NCBI RefSeq assembly: GCF_050948175.1 | Contig: NC_135194.1 | Coordinates: forward strand, 15,988,033-16,052,032 | Length of the DNA stretch: 64,000 nucleotides | Source of the DNA: Xylocopa sonorina | Lineage: Eukaryota > Arthropoda > Insecta > Hymenoptera > Apidae | Direction of reading: 5' to 3' | Part shown: piece after piece, positions 27,517 through 42,500 of the stretch | Position numbering within the stretch: position 1 is the stretch's first letter | Layout: each line of letters starts with the position of its first letter | The notes under the pieces: generated by a model | Database searches by the model: none | Told to the model about the DNA's origin: nothing | What the model saw: the letters and a program-made list of their open reading frames with translations, nothing else | Program-made: the position numbers and the translations under genes

Positions 27517-30500
27517 TGCTCGCTGATCTTTTATTTTTCGCGAACCGAGAGGATCTACGACACCGGCGGGGCCACTCTTTCGCGAATAATTTCAGATATA
27601 TCTGCGAGCTGGCTAATGGAAAGACCGAACCTTACTTTCGTAACCTTGACCATGTAATTTAACGACGCGATCTACACGCGCGTACACGCGCCGCGACCGA
27701 TACCACACTTTCTCGCGTGTTCCCAAGCGATTCAATTAAAATACAATTTCGACCTCGTAGAATCGCCGCTCGACGAGCACGTTTTCCACCGGTTTTTCGA
27801 TCGCACTTTTTACCCGGTCGTCCAAAGAGAGAGTTCCCGCGAATAATCGCGGCGGTTCGCGGCCGAGTTTGCAAAACTGTGTGCGCGCGTTACCGAGTGA
27901 CCTGAATTCCACGCTGATAGTTTTATTTCGTTCGGTAGGCGATCGTCCGGTGGCCGAGAGAGCACGCGATGTTTTAGACGCGGCTTACGTACCGTGAACA
28001 CCATCTCGAGTGGAGCGCTTTCGGAATGAATCATCACCGTAACCCCCCACAGGATCAACTCGGTTTATTAATTAATACGAGACGCGACTCATCTGTTTGC
28101 CTCCGCTAATTAAAACTGCGTGCCTGGCTGTGAATTCCATCCGATGTTTTTCTGCCGGTGCTGCGCGCCAGCGATAACGTTCCACGGATGATTTCGCGTC
28201 TGGGAAAATCAATTCGTCTCGTTCAATTGTTCCCGCGGACCGTACAAGTATGGCGAGGCAGACGAAATCGTTTCGTGACTCTTGCTAATTCGGAGAGCGA
28301 AACCAAAGGGAAGACCAAGTTAATGCCGCGTTTTCGAAAACGCTCGTCTGGTACGGTATCTCTGGCTCTACCAAACAGCTCTAAACTGCTGGGGAAATGG
28401 AGAACCGTGATTGGTTCACGGAAGGCCTCTGTGATTATCTGCACGATATTCGTAGATCCGGTATCCTTGTCGTTGTCACGTTTTGCACGTGAAAACAACG
28501 TATACACCAACCGAACGTCGATGTTTCGCAACTCCCATCGATTATGGTTCGTTTCTATTATCCGCAAGAGCCGAATTCCATGGTAGAATAAAGATTATAT
28601 TAGCCGGGCTGATTCAGTCGTATGGAATTCGTCGCGCAAACTGCACCTGCACCAGCACCGGACCTCGTCCTTCGCGGTGTCCTCGAACCGGCGATTTCTT
28701 CGTATGCCGGACACTGTTCGATCGACAAACGTAGATTTTTCATCGAGCCGTACGATCGTGTACCCCTTTGAATATCAACTCGGGGATAAATCATTGCCAA
28801 TGGAAGTAGATTCTTTTATTTATAACACAATGCCAGCCGGCGTCTCCATGAATATTTAATCCGCGAATGCGCGCTAGAAAAACCTATGAAAGTCGAATCG
28901 TTCGTACGTGCGTCTATTTTCACTGGAAATGAAACGCGTGTACGGGCTTACCAGCCGTGTTTCTCTGCTCCGGTTGACCCCTCGATGGCGGGTTAATCGA
29001 GGATGCCAGATAAGGGAAATCAAAATTGACGAGGAAAGAGAAGAGGGCGGAGAGTGCGAATGATCGCTGAGATCTTTCGTAATTTATCTTGACACACAGC
29101 CGAGCGTAAGTGCGTGGTTTAATGAAACGCTCGAACGATCCTTGATACGTGTATATACTCGCACGTGCAAAAGTATTCGGGTATTCGCTGAATTGAGATG
29201 AATGCTCGAACCGAGTCAAACGTTATCACTCGTGAATTTCGTTAAACCGTGTGTAAGTTTCTACGCTTCGAGCATAATCGAGGAACGCGCGATTGCCCTG
29301 TACTTTTGAGCGGGGGTGCAAGCTGTTGCATCCTCGATGCATACTCGTAATGCCATTGTGCTCGAAGCGTTCGCCTACGTCGCGCATACTGCTACCTCTG
29401 CTTCTACCTGGTTTCAACCGCGTAGTCATCTTGTTTCTTCCTTTTTTCAACCGCGTTACAGCGATGTCTCGAATAAAAATAATCGGATGGTTACATAATA
29501 CAGTTTCCTCTACCTTTCGATCGAGTACAGAAAGGTGATCGTGGTTAGATAATAGCTCGATCGTTGGCTAGATTAATAGCGGAATATACTCGGAAAGCTG
29601 GCTCGTTTGTGGCTACATGAAACATGTAAACGATCAAGTGGAATTGTTCCGGAGGATTTGCATCGATAATAAAGCCGGCTGATGTTTACGCGATCGGAGG
29701 CGGTAAAGTACCGTCTCGGCCTTCGACGAGCGTGGCAAACAATGCCCCGATGCTCGTATTCCATTAAACTAGCAATAACGTGCGGGAACGTCGGAAGTAA
29801 TGATTCATAAAATAGAATAATTCCGTATCGCGTATGTGCACGATGATACGTCTCCGATCTCTCGTTTGCCGTTGCCTCCGAGAATTAATTATTTATGTAT
29901 ACGATTTATTTTTCCTCGACGACGCTGTTCCGAGCGGTAACTCACACCCCGTAACTTTTTATACGTTCTGCGATGAACTCCAAATTGACTCGACGCGGTT
30001 AAGAGGATGCGAATCATTGGGAAAAGTTTCGGAGCGTCGAGCCAGTAGGCTGTCAGAGATTTTCTCGAGTATGATCCTGGTGGAGAACCACTGAACGTAC
30101 CCTGTAATCCGAGATTTTCGCGGTTTCATCCCGTACGTCGTTCGAGCCGCAGCTGTCCCATTCTGATAAGTCTCGCAACTGTTACTGCAGAGAGGAGCCT
30201 CGGTTCTTCGTTTTTCTCCTTCGGCTCGTTTCTCTCGATCGGTTCACCGCAGTGATTTTCTTGCCGTTCTTCTCGCACGTGCAAACACGAATCGCGTTCT
30301 TCCATCGACGACCGTTTCAGAGCTACTTGCGTTACCGAAAGGAACCGCGATCGCGGACTATTCATCCGTCACGGTGACGCAATCGAACGTTGCGGTCGTC
30401 GCGATTGAAATTCGCGTTCTGCCTATCGTCGACAGAAATTTCTCGTCAACAACGTCTTGCAGCTCTCCCGCATCTCTCTACGTCGAGAGAGAACGCGTCT

Positions 30501-33500
30501 GCGTCCCACTTTTCGCGCTTATCTCTGCGTATCTCTTTTTATTCGGTGATTTTTCACGAGCGACGTGAAAGAACTGCAATTTATGAATAATAAAAGCAGT
30601 TGGCCAGAAATAGGGCGACCGCTTCTCGAGCAACCATCAGCCCGTAAACGAGAAGCGAGCACTCTCTTGTAAGATGTTGCGCGACATCGAATTTACGAGC
30701 CGTGGATGGAGGAGCATGGTCCTCGTACAGATGGATATTGACGTCGATGGCGAACCAGGCGCCGATCGTCCGATTGAATCTTTTACAAGATTTTGTAACA
30801 CCACCTGCTGCCACGTGGCCCTCGGATCCTCGCGTGGCAAAGATCGATATCGATGCAGATTTTGGTGGTTTCGCGTGCACCTGAGCGTAATTTTTTTGTC
30901 GCGACTAACGTGGACTGGATCGGTGACAGGGTACACCGCGTTCACTTTCGATTCTCCGATAACCAGTACTCCGAATTCGCTCGGAAACTTCGCGATTGCG
31001 TAACGTCGAGGAAAATTTAAACGTTTCTCTTCGTTTTCTGTTCCAGCAGGAAGAGGTAAAGGCTGAGGAAACAAAGCAGGAATCGGCTGGAGAATCCCCC
31101 GCGGAAACGGCGGAGGTCACAACGCCAACGGAAGGTACTCCCGCTAGTCCCAACACTGCCACTTCTCCAGACAGCAAGGAAACCAAAAAGAAGGAGAAGG
31201 TGAGATCCATCGTCGTCGAATAACTGCGCGCGTGCACGATAGACGAAACTCCATCGATCGAAAGAACGTTCCGTAACAACAATCGGATGGATTAATTCGT
31301 CGACGGTACACGTGCGCAGTTTACCGCCTAAACAGAGTTCTCTCTATGCGATACGCAGCTGGGAAAAATTAGACACATAGTTGTTCGTAATGAGTTCTTG
31401 GATCATTATCGATGCCGTTTCCTCGTTCATAGATGAAGAAAAAGTGGTCCTTCAGGTCGATCAGCTTCAGCAAGAAAGACAAGAACAAGCCGGCCCGTGA
31501 GGAAGCGCCCAAGAATGGAGACGTCACCAAGGAGGAACCTCTCGCAGAGGTGAGTAAACAGTCTTGCCTTATCGGATCTTCCTCTGCTGTTCTTGCGTCC
31601 CTCTAGAATAGAGGTGACGACGTAAGAAAACTGAATCGCAACGACCATCGATTCCATTAATTGTGTTATCTTGTCTTCTGGAGACAACGCATTCTCGACG
31701 TGTTCTGCCCATTACAATCAACGATCGAAGTGTTACGAATCATAATGGTGTAAGACAAAAAGGAAGTTGCGGTATGCTATGATCTCTCGACGTTTCAGAT
31801 CGCTAGACACAAATTATACTCCGATCCGTAACCTCTATTCGTAACTTGCTGTATCTGTCACTATGGTTTTGTGCCCTGCGATTGTCTTGGCAACGAGACG
31901 AATCGGAAAAACGTCGAGCACGACACTATTGACATCGTGCATACACGTGTATATGCAACGAGTTCGATCGAAGGAAGAAAGTGGTCCATCCAACTGTTGC
32001 TTCAGCGCTCGTTTTGCGAAGGTACCAAATCGCGAGGCTAGAAAATGCATGGAACTTTGTGTGACCCCTTGCCGATCGATAGATCGATTAACCGGAGGTT
32101 TCTAACGTTAAAGAAATAATGAAAGCCATGAACGATGGCGAAACCAGCGTAACGCAGGGCAACACTGTTCAGTCGAGCGTGATTTGTGCTCTCTTCGACT
32201 TGGAGCAATCGGCGCATAGCGGTATAAACGACCACGCGATAACCGTCACGGATCGAAAGCTCGGCCGGTGTTTAATTGGCCTCGAGACGTCTAATAAATC
32301 TCAGGCCTTTCGCGATTATCAGAGATTTATTCTATAAAAAATGATAAACGGAGACTGGAACGATCTACGTTAACAAAGTCAATTATAATATCGAGCCGCG
32401 TTTTCGATCACCGTCCACCCTGGATATTTATAACGCGATTCGTTCGATCGTCGTGACCGGTTATCGAAAAGCGTCTGTTAATTGTTGCTGTAGACGGCTT
32501 CTTAGCAAGATTCCGATACGCGAACGATAAATCAACAAATTCTCGCACGTTTGGCCCACAAAATGCAATCGGTTTTGCGTTGCTCGCTATAAATTCGCCG
32601 TCAACCATGTATAATAAGTAGCGTGGTCCGCCCGTCTCCTTTTTCCCGGTCATTCGTTCCTGTTGGTTCCAAAGCCTAGCCGCGTGTAGGCGAACCGTAG
32701 CCTCGAGATCGTCAGGGCTAATCTCCCGGTTTCTTTACCACCTTCTTCATCTTCTCGGTGTTCTCTGTCTCCTCTCGCTCGTGGTCGGTCGCGGGGCTCC
32801 TTTTCTTTTTCTGCAACCTCGACACACGCGGTGGAAAGAGTGGGAAGGGCGTACAGCCGTGACTCATCCTTCTTGTTCGTCGTAGGCTCGCGAGTTTCGT
32901 GATAGGCCGCCATGGAAAACCGGCTTCGAAGTCACTGAATTATCCCCCTCGGCTCTCCGTTCCCGCTTCAGGACTGTTCCGTTCTGCCTCGCGTCTCATC
33001 TGCTCCCGTCTTCGCCCCGGAACACGTAATCGCCTCTGCTTTCGCGGTTCTGAACCGTGAAAATGCGTTCGACGCGATATCGGTCGATGGCTCGCGGCGT
33101 TTCGTAAAATCGAATCTCGGAGTGCGGCCCCGGGCCGAATCGGGAACGACAATGACATTTTCGATTAGGAAACTTTGCGTTCTACTAACCAGTGCCAGAC
33201 GGTTGGCCGGATAACGTTATAAATGCGCCCGTTGATGCACGTTACGTTTCTATTTATCAGAGCAGCTTGTAGAGACGTCTATTCGGAGGATGATCGATGC
33301 TCTCGTATCGGCTTCGTTAGACGCTTTAAAGACACGTGTCGCGGTTCGACGAGGGAAATATACTGATGCGAGGGTGGGGAAGGAGAACGTTGTACGCGCT
33401 ATCGTCGCGTTTCCATCCTCGCAGCATCTTCTCGCCGGATATCGCGACTTGAACCGCGACTTTCACTCCCTTCGGAACAGAAGAGCCCGGCATTCCGAGT

Positions 33501-36500
33501 CATTAAGGAACCACAAGTGATGGTGTGTAGCGCAACGTGCCTCGCAATAGCGAGATGTCGTTGTGCAGCGTGTTATGACACCACCGTGAAGAATGAGTTA
33601 TTGCACTCTGACTTGTGCCGTATTTCACATACGGAGCCAGCTCCGCATAGTTCCTCGCGTTTCTTTGGATTCCACCGCAAACGTCGAATCGTCCCAGTTG
33701 GTCCCGTTTGCTCGTACCCTCCTCGTTCGGATTTGCGTGTGCGGATCTTTTTTACAGACGTGGACGACTACGCGCGGTGTGGCCTGGCGTGGCGCAGAGT
33801 TCCATGCCGTGAAATGAGAATGGGAGTGGTACGCTTATAATCCCCCCCGCTTGGGAGACCCTCCTACAGGATGCAGAGTTATAATCACAAGCTTGTCTTT
33901 AAACACGAATGATTTTTAAAGCGTTCTCCTATCTTAGATACGATAACAAAGCTTACAAATGTGATTAGTGGCGATAAGGAGAGTGTTTATAGCGAATATT
34001 TGTTCCCTAACGAGGGGCAGATGCCTTGTCTCGATTTTCAACGGGAAATGAGACGTATCTGTCAGAGAAATCGGTGATGGGGCTGGTCGGGACTGGTCGC
34101 GTCGGTCGTCCGCGCTTCTGTCTGTTATTGTGCTCGCTGGTAACGCGGTTCAATGGCCCAAACTTCCCGGATACGCTTACCTACGCGCCGCGTTATTTTG
34201 TCGCGCGAAAAAGCTACGGTTCGACGTGTGTACAGTTTGTTCGCATTGCTGCCGTATGCTGTGAATCGTCGTTACGAACGCTATTGACCTATCCTCGATA
34301 TGCTCGCCAAACAAAAGCCGCCAGTGGTATCAGCGACCAGATTTGCGTTTCTTTGCTCCGCTGCTCGAAGTTCATTCGCTGGCAAACAGCGTTCCAATTT
34401 TTTCTTACCATCCATTCTTTGTACTCGGGGCTGAACGTTGGCACAATAAATTGTACCCTGATCTGGGGAGTATCGCGGGGAATCCGTTTGTTTAGCTTGT
34501 TAGACCACGACTTGTACGCACCACCCCGTGTCCTCCCGTTGTCCCTGTTGCGGTGTCAGTGCCGTGATAAAGGCAGTGTCGCGCGTTAAAAATAACGAAC
34601 TCGGTTATTTATTATTCGTCCTGGGATGTAATTTGCGCGACGACATAAATTCGCGTAATCGGCTCTCTGGTATCGTAGCTATCCTGATCTTAGTACGGAC
34701 CACGTTCGCCTCGCCGTGAACGTTTTATGCGATCGTAAACAAGTTGGTAAAGGCAAGGATCCGTGTGTGGGAGGGGACGATAGATCAGAGGGTAGCGTTT
34801 CTATTACAGCATCCCGTTCCCGTGTCCCTTATTTCCCTCGTGTGTAAAATCGAAAACGTCCCGGGCATCTTTAGCAATTTCCTTCCAAATCTTATCCGTC
34901 GTGGATGCTCCCGGGCCTGAAGTTAATCGAATATCCGGAAGGGCTCGGGGATCCCGCGACGACTTTATTCTCGAGTGTAGGTGACGGCGGTTCGCGTGGA
35001 TTTCGTTCCAATAAATGGCTCTGGACGGGACTAGATGGAGCTATTTCTCATCGGTTGGTCGTCACGGACAGGGTAAGAAAACCCCTCGTCTTTGTGATTA
35101 GGTTGAAAATCCCCTTGGTGGTCGCGGAAGTGTCGAGCGAAGCGAGAAGAGCTTACGATGGTCGATGAAGCAAAGATCGGAGCCTGCGAGGGACAGCGAA
35201 GGGGACCAGAAGGACCTCGCTCGAGAGTCTTTCCGTCTACACCTCTTGTATTCTCAGTTTCGCACCTACGCGAATGTCATATTGTTTCTGAGCACCCACC
35301 CTCGCGTAAAGCGTTATGAGAGTGGCTGCTATGGGAAAGGAAAGGGGTGTGGTCGCGCGCACGCCTCGTTCTTTGTCCTCTCCTCTCTTCTCTCTCTCTC
35401 TCATTCTCGTATAGGGAGCGTTCGTATATCCCGCGGCTGTGTGACTTTTATTGTAAAGAGTTAGAAAGCTGTCGGGTGGGGGTGTGCAGTTGGCACGCGC
35501 TGAGTAGTATTAATTAGTACGACACAGTGGGCGAGAGCCAGGGTGGATAGGTGGTCGACCGCTGTTGGGTGGGTGTAACAACTTCGAAGACAGAAGGTTG
35601 AACTCGCGTCGCGTGACTCAACACCCGGAAAAATGAAAAGCACCTGCACGCGGGGAGGGAGGCTGAGTCAAGGGGCGAGAAAAACTTTCACCAGTTTCTT
35701 TGTTCTAACCGTTTCACGGTCACGAACGCGACCAACTCTGTCATACATCTACGTGGTACAGTAGCCTGTATAACGTAGCCGACACATAATCGATACCGTG
35801 CAGTGGGAATTTTGGAAACGGGTATCGGTGGACGGATTGTTTTGACTGCACCGTTATGGATTCGACAAGAAAGGGTACGATTTGTTTGAAGTAAAGAGCT
35901 CGCTCGTAATGTGTCGGGATGGTACAAATTTATGTGACAAGTGACGAGATACGGCGGTCTTGGTGATCTTAAAATATGTCGCAGACGCAGTTGCACATGC
36001 AACGGTACATGCACGGTGCAGTTCCGTCGATGTGCCGAGAATACGGCGCGCGCAACAGTGGCAGCAAAAGATCGAGCCTGGACGGTTAAAAACCGGTTTC
36101 ATTCGCCGCGGAAGGCGTCTCGGTAGTTTCTACTGGCTTCGATTTCATTCCTAATGGCCCCGATGAAATTCATCCCACGACCGTTCGGTGCTCGCTTGCA
36201 TATCTTTCTGCGCAATTGCGTACACCGTTCACCGCAATTTTTAACCGTACCCTCTGTCGTAGTAAATATTCCCCGACGACCCGTTCAACGGGCTACTCGA
36301 TATCGTCATTGTCACCGAAACGGAGCACGCGTACCCTATAAAACAGCGGGAGCGTAAACAGAGGCGGCCGTGGCGAGTCGAGCAACTTTATTAATTAACG
36401 GCCAGAAAATCGGACGTTGATCGAGCGGTTCCGCGTGAATTAGAGGAGCCGTAAACCAGAAGCGGTGCGCTTCGTAATACCGTGCCGGAGTTAATTGCGC

Positions 36501-39500
36501 GTATAAAGGCCGCGTAAAAAGATTCGCAAGAAAACTCGATTCCTCGCCGCGAGTGAACGTAACTTCGTGAAGGGAGAAAAACAAATCCGCTCGGCTAAGA
36601 GAGCGTTTCGCAAGTCCTCGAATACCCGCGGAGCGCACTCCCGATCGCAGCCTGCGCGTAAGCAAATCGCCAATTAAGCCACCGGATCGTTAATGAGTCC
36701 GTGTTGAATTTCCCGAGGGTGGGAGGAGAGAGGTGGGTGGGTGCAGAAGCGGAAAGACGGAACGAAAACGTAGAGCGAGAAATTCCGAACACGACGAACG
36801 CGAACCCCCTCCCTCTTGTTCGACGATGCGTTTTCGATGACGTGGGAATTCGGCAGGTGTCTCTCTTCCCTCCCCCGTGAAAATCGAATATCTGTCTTCT
36901 TCGGTTGGCGCGCGTCCCTCGGAAAGCCACTTCCATTCGCCACGATGAAAGCCTCCCGTCTGTCGCCCCCTTTTTTGCCTCGTCTGTCTTGTCCTATCTT
37001 CTTCGGTCCGTTCGTTCTCTTCCTACTTTGCTCCTCGTCCCGGCAAAGGGAGAGACTGAAACGGAGGACTTCGTTCCTAGTGCCAGTCGCATTTTGCCTC
37101 GCGCGCCACGCGCTACCTCTCGAGCGACAATGCGACAGGTGGAACGCGAATAAAAAGCACGAAACTGACGCGACTACTCGTAGAGAGGAGAGTACACGGT
37201 GCCGCGTGGCTATGCTCCGCGAGCTTCCTTCCGAGGTTCGATGACCGTTGTATAAATACTCGGTCGATTGCAAATCAATACGCAGCGCCGAGAGGATTGT
37301 TCCGTTCCCCGATTGACAAGTAACGAGGGCAAACACCTTCCACGACGCACGTTTTCCATCATCGATCGCTTCGTTCCAAACGGTTCGTTCGTTTCAGGAA
37401 ATTGCGAAATATGCTCCACGATATGCACCGAGTAGAAATCGCGAGAACAAAAATTCTTCGTTTCCTCGACATCTACGCGTTCTCCGTCCAATCTCGAGGA
37501 CCTCCTAATGAGTCGTAGACGATGGGTACGACCGTGGGTTCTTTTAACAATCGCTTTTCAACCGCGACGGATCCGTCTGTCGTTCTCGATTTAACTTTAG
37601 TCAAAAACTCTGACGAGGAATCCACGATAGCGGATGAGATGCGTGTTGGTGAAAAAGTGGAGGATGGCTATGGAAAAGGGGGGTCCGCTTTATTGTAATA
37701 AAGCACAAAAGGATTCTACGAGCGAGTTCAAAGGGTTACATTTCGTCCCTTCGATCATCCACTCGCGGACCAAATCCTTTTAGACGCCGTCAGAGTGCTC
37801 CCCTGAATTTTGGTGAAGGATAGCACCGTCAGTTTACGTGTCCATGGATTCGGTTAAACGTTCGACGTGCATTTTTATCGATCAAACGAAAACACTCCAT
37901 TGTTCGTCCTCGGTGGATAGGAAAGCGTCTTTTCGAGCTGGTCTTTGTCTGGCATGCTTTTTTCCTGCTATCCAGATCGTGGGACCGTCTCGTTGAATCG
38001 TGGCTCGCCTGTTCGACGCGTAAATTGGATTTGAGCGCGATGTTACACGGTTCTGTGCTTTTAGCTCGTTGTCCGTGCTCAACGGATCCGTCTGTTCCGT
38101 CTACTTTCCAGTGACGTCTTGTTTCGCCGGCGAGGAAAGAGAAAACAATGCACAATTACAAACTAATCAACCTCAGAGAGCGGACCGTTGGCAAGTGGCC
38201 AGAACTGTTGAACGTTCTCCTCTTGGACGTGTCTGACAGCCATCGAGAGCCTGGTTGACTCAAACGGATTACCCGAAGAAGCTGCCGTTGTCGACGAAAC
38301 GCGTTCCTCCGTTGTCTCGTCGTAATCGATTCGATTTTTCTCTAGGATTTTTCTCGAGGTTTGCATATTGCGACGCGTGCAATATACTCGGAATCACTTA
38401 AATCGATCAGAAGGGGCGAGTTTAGCCCAATATGGTGACGTTCTTCGAATGTAATCTCGAGGCTAAGTCTGTCGCGCAAATATTGGTACGCGCAGTTTTG
38501 CCTCACGTCTGGTAGGCTACGATCGATAACGATCCCGAACGAGCAGGCGATGAAAAAGTTTTACTAGAATTCATTTCGACGAGAGACGATATCGAAGCCG
38601 AGTTTACGAACCGATTAGCCGACGCGTTAACGAATAGACTGCGACCACGTAATTTCGAAAGAACCAATAAAGGGATGAAGGCTCCCGAAGAGCTTCGAAC
38701 TTTCCACCGTGGCTTCCTCGCGGTAGCTTTTCTTATAAAGATTAATCTCTTCCCATTTTGTTCCCCCGCCGCTGGGACGGGGGCTCTTCCTTCCTGAAAG
38801 CCCATAACGCAAGAGAAACGATCGAAGGCAGGTAGCGGGGCAGACAGAAGGTTGCCGTTCCATGGAAGGTAATCAACTAGTTCCTCCGGCGAGAAGCTGT
38901 AAAAAAATGCGAAGCTACCACCCCGTAGCCTGTTACATTGCGCAACCCGGAAAAGTCATATTTCGTATGAAAGAGTCCCGCGACGCTATTTTTCCCACTC
39001 CTCCGCTTCAATTTAGCCGGTAACACGCCGCGATGGGGAAGAAACTGCGAAATAAACGCACCACGCCCTTGCGGCCCGGCTGGAAATTAATTTCCTAAAT
39101 GCGCCCAGGGTTGTTCAGCGATTCGGTGTTCGAATTACGCTCCCTCGTTCGGTCGTTCGTTCGTTCGCGTTGGCAAAGTGTGTCGGTTGAAAGACCTCCG
39201 GTCGTGCAGATCTCAACCTCGTTATCACTTGACGTCATCAAAATGCCATTGTATTAAAAATACGAACGACAAATACGTCTTTTCGTCGCTGGTTCTTCCC
39301 CTTTCTTTATTTATAAACCGCGGTATCAGACGTGACATACTTCACGTCCGAGCACATTAAAATGCAAATCTAGGCGTCGATAAAAATTGCTTTAAATAAT
39401 ATTAACATCGGGAGCAAGCGTCACTGCTTCGATAGCAATAAAAGTAAAATCAGCCGTGGAGAAGATTTGAAATATTGGGAAACGTTGATCGAGAACCTCT

Positions 39501-42500
39501 TCTACCCTCTGGCATTTATTCCGAGCGCATCCCCCTGATGCAAAAGTACACGTTACTCGTCGTGGAATAGAACATTCCCCTAACGTATCTGTCCGTATCA
39601 CCCGCGCTGAACGCGTTAATTCTCCGCCCTTTTAATAATCAGCAAAGCGAATTCGATAACCCGGATCTAACCAGGGGAAGAAGGACGCAGCTACTTGTTG
39701 CCACGATATCCCACGATCGCTCGAAAATGGTTCAAAGCCCTGGGTGTAGTTTTTTTTTTCGCGCGTCGCGTGGTTGTCCGGATTTGTTAGAATTCGCGTC
39801 GCGACGTCCCCGTTGGCTGATCCGCGTGAAAAATCGATCCGGCGCGAGCCGCGATCGGAAATTCGCGTAGAAATTGCACGAGTTGCCGATGGCCCGTTGC
39901 CTCCTCTCCACCCCTTCGGATTTGGGCGTCGTCGTCGTCGTCGTCTAGTATCGAGCGTCCCGACGCCGGGACGCGCGGAGCTGTTGCCATGCCGACCGAC
40001 GGGTCGACCAGGGCTTTTCCCATTCAGCAGGCTTGCCGGCAGAAGATTCGTGCAGCTCTCGCGCACACGAACAAGAAAGTTTCGCCGAGTCCGGGTAACC
40101 GGCACTTTAATTAGAACTAATTATGCCTTATTGAAACTGCATCTGCACTCGACTCCCTCTATTTCTGTCTTTCCCAACCATTTTTGGCAACGAAACGGAT
40201 ACAGTTTATTTTTTATCGTCGCTTAATCTGCGATCATCCCCTTTCCCATCCCCTACAGATTGAATTTTAAATTGACAGTTATCACAAACACTTGAAACGG
40301 ACTAAGAGAAATAGGATACTGACGATAAGAGAAAAGAGTTTTATTGATAGCTGAATTGCGGTTGATCCTTGAGGGTGAAAGTCGAGTAAGCGCCAGGATC
40401 AAGGGAAGAAAAGGGTTGTCTTTATCGACTTCCACTATAGCTGCGTAACGTAACCGGTAGTACGCTACGTTTGAAGAATAATCAGAGCAAATTTACATGA
40501 CACGTAAACATGCGATTTTCATTGATCTTGTCCTCGATCACGAGATATAACGGTAATGGCGATGGGGGAGGGGGTGTGTAGGTTGTTTTATTTCGTTAAA
40601 AAGTCCACTTCTTAATTAAGATCGGACGTGCCAAATGGCATCGCGTGATTTCCCAGGTGGAATTTCTCGTCTGCGGTCGTTGGCTGCCGAGCCACGAAAC
40701 CACAAAACGCGACAGCACACTTTCCAACGAGAAGACACTCGATAACGAGTTTTTCCATCCATTATCTTTGCACCCTTTTTATTTCCATCGCGACTGGCCT
40801 TTTTTGCTTCCAGCCTGTGAATGAACGTAACCACCACCCCGCCTTCTATGCGAAATAATTCCTCGGACGAGTCAGACTCGAGTAAGCGAAATGCAGATTA
40901 CACCATGACTCTGCGCGAAGTATCGTCTCCTCCGTGATCGAAATTATCGGTCTCCTTCCTCAGATTCCTCTCGCTGATTTCGCACGCAATTAAACTCGCA
41001 GCGAATCACAGAGCTGATTTCATTCTCCGCGTGCCAGTGTCGCGTTCGAGTTTTTCGCGCATCGCTCCCGATCTGTATCGAATAATTTCGAACAGGCCGT
41101 ATTAGGTCGAGTGCACAATCCGTAGCAGGAAATCCTCCCACCGATATGCGAAATATTCCAAACGTGTTCGCATTCCGGAACGGCGGAAGGAAGGGGATTT
41201 CCGCGGATTCGCGATCGTAAATCTTCCGCGCGCAATGGAATTCTTACCACTGTTCTCTGGCGAAGCAAGCGTTTCGCTGTAAATGCAACAGCCCACGATT
41301 GACCGCGAGATAAACGCGTTTTCACCCGTGGCCGCCCTGTGTCGTGTTCAGGTTTCAGCGTTGCTCAATGTAATTGCGACGAAAAACGTGGCGGGCACCG
41401 GTGGTAAACACGATATCTCTCTCGTTCGTGAGAAAGAAAATTAATCCGTTTAGCACCTAGCAGGAGAAAAGATCTCGGTACGGCATCGCGACACGATCAC
41501 GTTCGCCGATCGAATTCTCGCCGGTGTATTAGTTTATTCCCGAGCATAATTGGGTTAAGAAGGGCATACACCCTTCTTTGGGAAGGATCGAGCCAACCAG
41601 GCAACGCCCTCGGATAAGGTCGAGCCACGAGTGGTTGTTTCAATATTTATCAGAGGTCGAGTAGTTTGCCGTAGTTACGGTATTATCGAGAGATTCGCCA
41701 ACTACGTAGCAACGATGCTCAATTATGCAAGACTCACGACATTTCCGGGGGAGCTGCCCATAATCGAGATTCCGCGCGTTTCATCGGCACGTCGATGCTT
41801 CCGCGGTAATCGGCGTCTCTTTCAACGATCCGCCCTCAGTTTTCGATCGATCGATATCTTTCGAAGTACGCCTCCGTGCCGTGGGGCGCAGCATTTTTCG
41901 TCTGGTTAAGCAGTCGGAAAGCAACGCGACATGCAAATGGAAAAAGTTATCTTCGAACGATCGATGATCATCGTTGCCCAGTCCCCTCCACTCGTTTATT
42001 CTCCGGTCTTCGTGCGGTTGAATCTGCGTATACACGAATGATAAAATCGATATCCAAGCTCTTCCTCTGTCTCCCTGCACGCGCCCACCCTTCTTCTGTT
42101 GCGTTTCTGCGACCCTCTTCAAAGGGTGAAGAGCGCGGAGCAGAGGGTGAATATACGAGAGTGCGTGCGTGCTTCTCAGAGCGTGTCGTTGACGCCGTCG
42201 CCGCCTCCGCCGTCGTCGTTTCGTTTCGTTCCGTTCCTGTTGCACGAAACAACAGGGCTTCCCGCAGGGGACTGTAGGAGCGCTTTAAAAATAATAGATT
42301 TTACGATCTATGCTACCGTTGCTTTCACGAGCATTTCTGGATTCACCGGCAGACCGTCACGCTTACTTACCGCCCTTTACATACCTTTTGCTAACCGGTG
42401 CACTCTTCCTTGCGATTTGTGAATATTTTCCACGGGGTTTTCTCAGGCTGTTCCGCGGTCTGACATCCGTACCGTCGAACGATCGAAGTTAATTCCGTGC

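Noticed and set aside
34026..34589. 187-codon open frame on + in Akap200 intron 4
   Set aside because: No recognised motif, a weak start context and no splicing context. Likely chance.
36674..37336. 220-codon open frame on - in Akap200 intron 4
   Set aside because: Arg/Ser/Lys-rich mixed product in a locally GC-rich stretch, overlapped by open frames on +. No family features.
39632..40105. 157-codon open frame on - with a poly-Arg run
   Set aside because: The Arg run is a translation of the (GTC)n repeat, and the rest has no motif.
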